49,956 nucleotides of DNA from an uncultured Prevotellaceae bacterium (lineage in GTDB: Bacteria > Bacteroidota > Bacteroidia > Bacteroidales > Bacteroidaceae): the NCBI GenBank assembly GCA_902800595.1, contig CADCFA010000042.1:1-49956 (forward strand), given 5' to 3'. This document shows, one piece after another, positions 44,003-49,956 of the stretch. The notes beneath the pieces are model-generated. The model was given only the letters and a program-made list of their open reading frames with translations. It searched no databases and was not told the origin of the DNA. Every line of letters starts with the position of its first letter. The first letter of the stretch is position 1. Position numbers and translations under genes: made by a program.

Positions 44003-45238
44003 ATGGCTAAGGTATTAATGATTGGCGCCGGTGGCGTCGCTACGGTAGCAGCATTCAAGATTGCACAGAATGCAGATGTATTTACCGACTTTATGATTGC
44101 AAGTCGCAGAAAGGAGAAGTGCGACAAGATTGTAGAGGCTATCCACAAGGCTGGTTACAAGATGGATATCCAGACCGCACAGGTGGATGCCGACGATGTG
44201 GAGCAGTTGAAGTGGCTCTTCAACAGCTATCAGCCAGAGCTCGTGATCAACCTTGCCCTGCCCTATCAGGACCTGACGATTATGGATGCCTGTCTGGCAT
44301 GTGGCTGTAACTATCTGGACACAGCCAACTATGAGCCGAAGGACGAGGCACACTTCGAATACTCCTGGCAGTGGGCCTACAAGGACCGTTTTGAGCAGGC
44401 CGGTCTGACCGCTATCCTGGGCTGCGGCTTCGATCCTGGTGTGAGCGGTGTCTATACCGCCTATGCGGCGAAGCATCACTTCGACGAGATCCACTATCTC
44501 GACATCGTGGACTGTAATGCCGGTGACCATCACCATGCCTTTGCCACGAACTTCAACCCGGAGATCAACATCCGCGAGATCACCCAGAAAGGACTCTACT
44601 ATAAGGACGGCCAGTGGATCGAGACAGAACCGCTGGAGATCCACAAGCCCCTGACCTACCCTAACATCGGTCCGCGCGAGAGCTATCTGCTGCACCACGA
44701 GGAGCTGGAGAGTCTGGTGAAGAACTATCCTACCATCAAACAGGGACGCTTCTGGATGACCTTCGGTGAGCAGTATCTGAAGCACCTCGACGTGATCCAG
44801 AATATCGGCATGAGCCGTATCGACGAGATTGAATACGAGGCACCGCTGGCTGACGGCACAGGCACTGCCAAGGTGAAGATCGTGCCCCTGCAGTTCCTGA
44901 AGGCCGTGCTGCCCAACCCACAGGATCTGGGTGAGAACTACGAAGGCGAGACCTCTATCGGCTGCCGTATCCGTGGTATCAAGGACGGTAAGGAGCATAC
45001 CTACTATGTGTATAACAACTGCAAGCACCAGGAGGCCTACAAGGAGACTGGCATGCAGGGGGTGAGCTACACCACGGGTGTACCCGCCATGATCGGCGCG
45101 ATGATGTTTGTGAAGGGCATCTGGAAGAAGCCCGGTGTATGGAACGTAGAGGACTTCGATCCCGATCCGTTTATGGAACAACTGAACAAACAAGGTCTGC
45201 CTTGGCACGAAGTGTTTGACGGCGACCTCGAATTATAA
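44003..45238 (+). CDS. Carboxynorspermidine dehydrogenase (saccharopine dehydrogenase family)
   Basis: 411 residues. It has the N-terminal nucleotide loop GAGGVATVAAFKIAQ with the motif ASRRKEKCDKIVEAI, the NLALPYQDLTIMDACLACGC region and the GCGFDPGVSGVYTAYAA signature of the carboxynorspermidine/saccharopine dehydrogenase branch. In Bacteroidota and Campylobacterota this enzyme reduces the adduct of aspartate semialdehyde and a diamine, giving carboxyspermidine or carboxynorspermidine, the usual spermidine route. It is followed by recA after 27 bp. Confidence 0.9.
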   Translation: MAKVLMIGAGGVATVAAFKIAQNADVFTDFMIASRRKEKCDKIVEAIHKAGYKMDIQTAQVDADDVEQLKWLFNSYQPELVINLALPYQDLTIMDACLACGCNYLDTANYEPKDEAHFEYSWQWAYKDRFEQAGLTAILGCGFDPGVSGVYTAYAAKHHFDEIHYLDIVDCNAGDHHHAFATNFNPEINIREITQKGLYYKDGQWIETEPLEIHKPLTYPNIGPRESYLLHHEELESLVKNYPTIKQGRFWMTFGEQYLKHLDVIQNIGMSRIDEIEYEAPLADGTGTAKVKIVPLQFLKAVLPNPQDLGENYEGETSIGCRIRGIKDGKEHTYYVYNNCKHQEAYKETGMQGVSYTTGVPAMIGAMMFVKGIWKKPGVWNVEDFDPDPFMEQLNKQGLPWHEVFDGDLEL

Positions 45239-45265
45239 TTATTAACACTTAAATTTCTAAAAGCT

Positions 45266-46294
45266 ATGGCGAAGAAAGAAGAGAGTGCAGAGCAGATGAC
45301 TGCACAACAGGAGAAGATGAAGGCGCTGCAGGCTGCCATGTCGAAGATCGAAAAGGATTTCGGCAAAGGCTCCATCATGCGCATGGGAGAAGAGAAAATC
45401 GAGAATGTGGAAGTGATCCCCACAGGTAGTATCGGACTGAATGCAGCCCTCGGCGTGGGTGGTTATCCCAAGGGACGTATCATCGAGATCTATGGTCCGG
45501 AGTCGTCGGGTAAGACCACGCTGGCTATCCATGCGATGGCAGAGTGTCAGAAAGCCGGTGGTATCGCGGCCTTCATCGATGCGGAGCATGCCTTTGACCG
45601 TTTCTATGCAGAGAAGCTGGGTGTGGATATCGAGAACCTGTATATCTCGCAGCCAGACAATGGTGAGCAGGCCCTGGAGATCGCAGACCAGCTGATTCGT
45701 TCGAGTGCCATCGACATCATCGTCATCGACTCTGTGGCAGCACTGACGCCGAAAAAGGAGATCGAGGGAGATATGGGCGACTCTGCCGTAGGACTGCAGG
45801 CACGCCTGATGAGTCAGGCACTGCGCAAGCTCACCTCCACCATCTCGAAGACCAACACCACCTGTATCTTCATCAACCAGCTGAGAGAGAAGATCGGTGT
45901 GATGTTCGGCAATCCTGAGACCACGACGGGTGGTAATGCCCTGAAGTTCTATGCTTCGGTGCGTCTGGACATCCGTAAGTCGCAGGCGATTAAGGACGGT
46001 GACAACGTGATCGGTAACCTGGTGAAGGTGAAGGTGGTGAAGAACAAGGTGGCACCTCCTTTCCGCAAGGCAGAGTTTGAGATCACCTTCGGCGAGGGTA
46101 TCTCAAAGGTCGGTGAGATCGTGGACCTGGGTGTAGAGTATAACATCATCAAGAAGAGCGGCTCGTGGTTCTCCTACGAAGATGCCAGACTGGCACAAGG
46201 CAGGGATGCCACCAAGGCCCTGTTGCAGGATAATCCTGAGCTCTGTGACGAGCTGGAGGCAAAGATCATGCAGGCCATCACTGACAAGGCATAA
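45266..46294 (+). CDS. recA: Recombinase RecA
   Basis: 342 residues. Walker [30 protein letters not shown] (Walker B), [22 protein letters not shown] (L1 and L2 region) and [15 protein letters not shown] are diagnostic. ATP-dependent strand exchange and LexA co-protease. The C-terminal tail is acidic, as usual. The 27-bp gap to the preceding gene leaves little room for an SOS box, and none was recognised. Confidence 0.99.
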   Translation: MAKKEESAEQMTAQQEKMKALQAAMSKIEKDFGKGSIMRMGEEKIENVEVIPTGSIGLNAALGVGGYPKGRIIEIYGPESSGKTTLAIHAMAECQKAGGIAAFIDAEHAFDRFYAEKLGVDIENLYISQPDNGEQALEIADQLIRSSAIDIIVIDSVAALTPKKEIEGDMGDSAVGLQARLMSQALRKLTSTISKTNTTCIFINQLREKIGVMFGNPETTTGGNALKFYASVRLDIRKSQAIKDGDNVIGNLVKVKVVKNKVAPPFRKAEFEITFGEGISKVGEIVDLGVEYNIIKKSGSWFSYEDARLAQGRDATKALLQDNPELCDELEAKIMQAITDKA

Positions 46295-46312
46295 GAAAGT
46301 GACCTATACAAG

Positions 46313-46347
46313 AAAAATCCCCAACCTCAAGCCGAGGTTGGGGATTT
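46313..46347. terminator. Bidirectional hairpin terminator between recA and the convergent gene
   Basis: AAAATCCCCAACCTC, AAGCC, GAGGTTGGGGATTTT: perfect stem flanked by A and T tracts that serve both convergent genes. Confidence 0.92.
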
Positions 46348-46368
46348 TCTATGGGGTTTGACAGCGGG

Positions 46369-47763
46369 TTATTCCAAAGGGGTGCCTCTGGCTACGCTCA
46401 TCTTACTGGAGTTGGTCATGGCAGCCTTTCTGCGGCCTGAGGCAGCGCCTACTCCAGCCCTGCCACCATCCCTGGTATAGGTCTTTGTCACCACGCCAGA
46501 ACCGTCGAAATCTACATACAACAGCTTGTTGTTAGAGCGCTGGAACACCCAGGTGTATCGGCCGTTATCACTCAGTATCACCTTATCGGGCTCACCAGCA
46601 GCCATCATCGTCTCATCCTCAGAGAAGCCGATACCCACGTGTCCTGCACGAATCATCGCACGGCTACCCTCAGAGGTCTCAACCTTCTTACCAGGACCGA
46701 GGGCAAAGAGATAGCCGAAGAACTCCGTCTGATCCTCGGCAAGATGCTCATCAAGCAGCATGTCGATATAGAAATAGGTGCCTATGGTGGTATTCTTCAG
46801 CTTCAGCGTGAACTTATCGCTGTTCTTATGCGGAGTCATGGCCTCTATCTGGTACTCTGTCAGACGAGGGATGGCCTGTATCTTCTTGGTAAACTCATTC
46901 AGCATCTTGGTGGGGAACTTGGTGTGGATCACCTTACCCAGGAACTGGCGGTAGTTGTAGCTGTTGATGCTCATCACATCCTCTACCAGCTCGAAGGAGT
47001 TGCCGAACAGATTCTTGGCCTTATCCATGACAAATTCTTCGTCGCGCATGCCACAGTTGGTCTTAGAGATAGCCACATTCTGATAGAACTCATTACCATC
47101 CTTATCCTCGACGATGATCTTCACAGGGAAACTGCGCGTGCCAACACCGACGGCTGTCACCTTCACCTGCATGTCCTTGTCCACCAGCACATCCTTATAG
47201 CCATCACCATCAACTTCAGTGTCTATGCGATAGTCGCGCGTCTTGGTGTAGAGCTCCTTGCCTACCAGCTTCTCACGGGCGATATCCACATCACCTAAAT
47301 AAGCCAGCGTGGGGACGCCCAGCTTGCCAAAGCAGTAGTCGTCAAAGGAACCACTGGGAATCTCGTAGTAATACATACGATTATCATCCTGACAGAGGAA
47401 ATTGATATGGTCATGGCCATCAGTGTCAGTCTCATGACCTTTGTAAATCATAATCTTATAACGCAGCTTCATAGAACTCACACCCTTGTCTGTCTCGGCA
47501 TCGGTGAAAGTCTTCATGACCAAATCAAACTCATCAGGAACCACCATGAACTTCATGCCATCCTTCCAGTCGCAAAGACTGTAGAATTTGAAGTTCTGAC
47601 CAACAAAATCGGCTGCTGACTCTTGTTCCTGTTCTTCAGCCTCTGCCAACTGCAACTCAGCTTTATGCTTGGCTCCTTTCGTTTTCACGATATAGGAGTT
47701 TTCCTGAGCGTAAGCTACCACCAGGAGAAAAGCCATACAGGTCGTTAAAAGAATTCTTTTCAT
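46369..47763 (-). CDS. Secreted protein of unknown function
   Basis: 464 residues from ATG 47763. The signal peptide MKRILLTTCMAFLLVVAYAQ starts it; an upstream extension would cover the promoter. The mature part is not similar to a family I recognise: a charged linker (AELQLAEAEEQEQESAADFV), then a mixed alpha/beta region and a Gly- and Arg-rich tail (RDGGRAGVGAASGRRKAA). Probably periplasmic or surface exposed. Confidence 0.75.
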   Translation of the reverse strand: MKRILLTTCMAFLLVVAYAQENSYIVKTKGAKHKAELQLAEAEEQEQESAADFVGQNFKFYSLCDWKDGMKFMVVPDEFDLVMKTFTDAETDKGVSSMKLRYKIMIYKGHETDTDGHDHINFLCQDDNRMYYYEIPSGSFDDYCFGKLGVPTLAYLGDVDIAREKLVGKELYTKTRDYRIDTEVDGDGYKDVLVDKDMQVKVTAVGVGTRSFPVKIIVEDKDGNEFYQNVAISKTNCGMRDEEFVMDKAKNLFGNSFELVEDVMSINSYNYRQFLGKVIHTKFPTKMLNEFTKKIQAIPRLTEYQIEAMTPHKNSDKFTLKLKNTTIGTYFYIDMLLDEHLAEDQTEFFGYLFALGPGKKVETSEGSRAMIRAGHVGIGFSEDETMMAAGEPDKVILSDNGRYTWVFQRSNNKLLYVDFDGSGVVTKTYTRDGGRAGVGAASGRRKAAMTNSSKMSVARGTPLE

Positions 47764-47797
47764 GACTATCGACAGTTTTATAATATAATTCTGTGTG

Positions 47798-47829
47798 CAA
47801 AGATAGCACAATTCCGCAAAACTCCCAAA
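47798..47829 (-). promoter_or_regulatory. Promoter of the secreted protein gene
   Basis: On the minus strand TTG near 47829, about 21 nt, TATCTTTG (47805-47798). Leader of about 30 nt to ATG 47763. It is divergent from the dnaK regulatory region. Confidence 0.75.
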
Positions 47830-47834
47830 TTATT

Positions 47835-47898
47835 TGTGCCAAAATGACGTGACAGACGAAAAATTTTCTGAATTTCGTCATTTTGGCACATGGTTTGC
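47835..47898 (+). promoter_or_regulatory. Sigma-54-like promoter with overlapping inverted repeat upstream of dnaK
   Basis: TGTGCCAAAATGACG (47835-47849) and CGTCATTTTGGCACA (47876-47890) are a perfect 15-bp inverted repeat. The right arm runs into GG (47885-47886), N10, GC (47897-47898) within TTGGCACATGGTTTGCA, an exact sigma-54 -24/-12 spacing. Transcription would start about 47910, giving a leader of about 40 nt. Confidence 0.65.
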
Positions 47899-47949
47899 AC
47901 AAGGAATTCTGACATTTTTGAATTAATAACAAAAAATAATATAAGAATT

Positions 47950-49869
47950 ATGGGAAAGATTATTGGAATTGATTTAGGAACTACCAACAGCTGCGTTGCC
48001 GTATTCGAGGGTAACGAGCCAGTAGTAATCGCCAACAGTGAGGGTAAGCGTACAACACCTTCAGTCGTTGGTTTTGTAGACAATGGTGAGAGAAAGATCG
48101 GTGATCCTGCTAAGCGTCAGGCCATCACAAACCCGAAGAACACGGTTTACAGTATCAAGCGTTTCATGGGTGAGAACTGGCAGCAGACCGAGAAGGAGAT
48201 CAACCGCGTGCCTTATTCTGTAGTCAACGAGGGCGGTTATCCACGTGTAGATATCAATGGCCGCAAATATACACCGCAGGAGATCTCTGCGATGGTGCTG
48301 CAGAAGATGAAGAAGACTGCCGAGGACTATCTCGGACAGGAGGTTACAGAGGCTGTGATCACAGTACCTGCCTACTTCTCTGACTCGCAGCGTCAGGCTA
48401 CCAAGGAGGCTGGACAGATTGCCGGTCTCGATGTGAAGCGTATCGTCAACGAGCCTACAGCTGCCGCTTTGGCATATGGTGTGGACAAGGCTAACAAGGA
48501 TATGAAGATTGCCGTATTCGACCTCGGTGGCGGTACTTTCGATATCTCTATCCTGGAGTTCGGCGGTGGTGTGTTCGAGGTGCTCTCTACCAATGGTGAT
48601 ACGCACCTGGGTGGTGATGACTTCGACCAGGTGATCATCGACTGGCTGGTACAGGAGTTCAAGAACGACGAGGGTGCTGACCTGAAGAGTGATCCGATGG
48701 CCATGCAGCGTCTGAAGGAGGCTGCCGAGAAGGCGAAGATCGAGTTGTCTTCTTCTACCTCTACGGAGATCAACCTGCCTTACATCATGCCTGTAGCAGG
48801 TGTACCTAAGCACCTGGTGAAGACCCTGACACGTGCTAAGTTCGAGCAGCTGGCTCACGATCTGATTCAGGCTTGTCTGGCTCCATGTCAGAAGGCTATC
48901 GCTGACGCACACCTGACAACAGCTGACATCGATGAGGTGATCCTCGTAGGTGGTTCAAGCCGTATCCCTGCTGTGCAGACTCTGGTAAAGAACTACTTCG
49001 GCAAGGAGCCTTCAAAGGGTGTGAACCCCGACGAGGTGGTAGCCGTAGGTGCTTCTATCCAGGGTGCTATCCTGAATAAGGAAGGTGGCGTAGGCGACAT
49101 CGTACTGCTCGATGTGACACCACTGACACTGGGTATCGAGACCATGGGTGGTGTGATGACCAAGCTGATCGAGGCCAACACGACCATTCCTTGCAAGAAA
49201 AGCGAGACCTTCTCTACAGCAGCTGACAATCAGACAGAGGTGACCATCCACGTGCTGCAGGGTGAGCGCCCGATGGCATCACAGAACAAGAGTATCGGCC
49301 AGTTCAATCTGACAGGTATCGCTCCTGCACGTCGTGGTATTCCTCAGATTGAGGTTACCTTCGACATCGATGCCAACGGTATCCTGAAGGTTTCTGCCAA
49401 GGATAAGGCTACAGGCAAGGAGCAGGCTATCCGCATTGAGGCTTCATCTGGTCTGTCACAGGACGAGATCAACCGCATGAAGGCCGAGGCAGAGCAGAAT
49501 GCAGAGAACGATAAGAAGGAGCGCGAGCGCGTGGATAAGCTGAATCAGGCTGACTCTATGATCTTCCAGACAGAGAATCAGTTGAATGAGCTCGGCGATA
49601 AGATTCCCGCACAGTTCAAGCCCGCTATCGAACAGGCCCTGCAGCAGCTGAAGGATGCCCACAAGGCAGGTGATGTGGCTGCCATTGACACAGCTATCGC
49701 AGCCCTCAACCAGGCTTGGCAGACCGCCTCTGCCCAGATGTACCAGCAGAGCGGCGCAGCAGGACAGCCTGGTGGCGACACCTATCAGGGTGGTCAGCAG
49801 CAACAGTCTCAGCAAGGCGGTGCCAAACCTGAGGACATCCAGGACGCCGACTTTGAAGAGGTGAAGTAA
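47950..49869 (+). CDS. dnaK: Molecular chaperone DnaK
   Basis: 639 residues from ATG 47950 ([20 protein letters not shown]). Hsp70 signatures: [37 protein letters not shown]. The C-terminal substrate domain and Gln- and Gly-rich tail ([20 protein letters not shown]) end in DADFEEVK, typical of DnaK. ATP-driven folding with DnaJ and GrpE, which are not in the window. It has its own promoter region as above and a terminator downstream. Confidence 0.99.
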   Translation: MGKIIGIDLGTTNSCVAVFEGNEPVVIANSEGKRTTPSVVGFVDNGERKIGDPAKRQAITNPKNTVYSIKRFMGENWQQTEKEINRVPYSVVNEGGYPRVDINGRKYTPQEISAMVLQKMKKTAEDYLGQEVTEAVITVPAYFSDSQRQATKEAGQIAGLDVKRIVNEPTAAALAYGVDKANKDMKIAVFDLGGGTFDISILEFGGGVFEVLSTNGDTHLGGDDFDQVIIDWLVQEFKNDEGADLKSDPMAMQRLKEAAEKAKIELSSSTSTEINLPYIMPVAGVPKHLVKTLTRAKFEQLAHDLIQACLAPCQKAIADAHLTTADIDEVILVGGSSRIPAVQTLVKNYFGKEPSKGVNPDEVVAVGASIQGAILNKEGGVGDIVLLDVTPLTLGIETMGGVMTKLIEANTTIPCKKSETFSTAADNQTEVTIHVLQGERPMASQNKSIGQFNLTGIAPARRGIPQIEVTFDIDANGILKVSAKDKATGKEQAIRIEASSGLSQDEINRMKAEAEQNAENDKKERERVDKLNQADSMIFQTENQLNELGDKIPAQFKPAIEQALQQLKDAHKAGDVAAIDTAIAALNQAWQTASAQMYQQSGAAGQPGGDTYQGGQQQQSQQGGAKPEDIQDADFEEVK

Positions 49870-49911
49870 TCCGCCAAAAACAACGATAAGCAAAAATAAG
49901 AATCTATAAGG

Positions 49912-49948
49912 AAAGTGGTGTAATCCAAGCGGTTACACCACTTTTTTG
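49912..49948 (+). terminator. Rho-independent terminator after dnaK
   Basis: AGTGGTGTAA, loop TCCAAGCGG, TTACACCACT followed by a T run (TTTTTTG). Confidence 0.92.
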
Positions 49949-49956
49949 TATTGTTA

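Noticed and set aside
44015-45208. 397-codon antisense ORF opposite the carboxynorspermidine dehydrogenase gene.
   Set aside because: His- and Val-rich low-information sequence without a domain; the sense gene is clear.

Overview
The window is chromosomal DNA of a Bacteroidota bacterium, most likely Prevotella or a close relative. The evidence is the Bacteroidota promoter (TTG, about 20 bp, TAnnTTTG) found upstream of at least five genes, the scarcity of Shine-Dalgarno sites, DUF4421- and DUF6621-type genes, an NhaD antiporter, a carboxynorspermidine dehydrogenase, and RecA, DnaK, Frr and RsgA of Bacteroidota type. No rRNA, tRNA or CRISPR array was seen.

Layout. (1) 204-27608 lies entirely on the minus strand. 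It is an exopolysaccharide locus (Wza-like exporter 27608-25167, Wzz-like chain-length protein, RfbC epimerase, and at the far end a CapD-like nucleotide-sugar dehydratase 1412-204) split by about 22 kb of accessory, AT-rich, defence-like DNA (about 1.4-23.5 kb). The accessory part holds a DUF2971 gene with a VKHDR-family gene; a truncated pseB; a metallo-beta-lactamase-fold gene touching IS66 ends; an RnlA/RnlB toxin-antitoxin pair followed by a PD-(D/E)XK-like nuclease and a P-loop NTPase broken by a stop codon; a decayed REP-associated (RAYT) transposase with a REP palindrome; a SEFIR-STAND giant whose P-loop lysine is valine; a mini-IS66; a five-gene HEPN/membrane operon; a two-gene membrane operon; and AlbA_2 and RelE-like remnants associated with 264-bp direct repeats. 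(2) 27.6-28.35 kb is non-coding and repeat-rich. (3) 31944-28352 (minus) is frr-rsgA-DUF4421-mnmA. (4) 32076-41818 (plus) holds four consecutive PAS sensor kinases, ended by a strong hairpin. (5) 41.8-50 kb is housekeeping: nhaD, a DUF6621 gene, carboxynorspermidine dehydrogenase, recA, a secreted protein gene, and dnaK.

The most unusual items are as follows. The four-kinase cluster looks like a duplicated pair, each pair made of one kinase-like protein that lacks the phosphoacceptor histidine (Tyr in the first, Phe in the third) followed by one canonical kinase. No receiver domain is present nearby. The five-gene operon 20999-17036 combines a HEPN RNxxxH protein, a PUA/EVE-like membrane protein, two membrane proteins and a VKHDR-family protein. 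A second VKHDR protein sits with DUF2971 at the other end of the island. I know no named system with this composition. Upstream of dnaK there is an exact sigma-54 type GG-N10-GC promoter overlapping a perfect 15-bp inverted repeat. The nhaD reading frame has no ATG/GTG/TTG for its first transmembrane segment and may start at ATC.

All calls come from reading the sequence and family knowledge. No database search was run.
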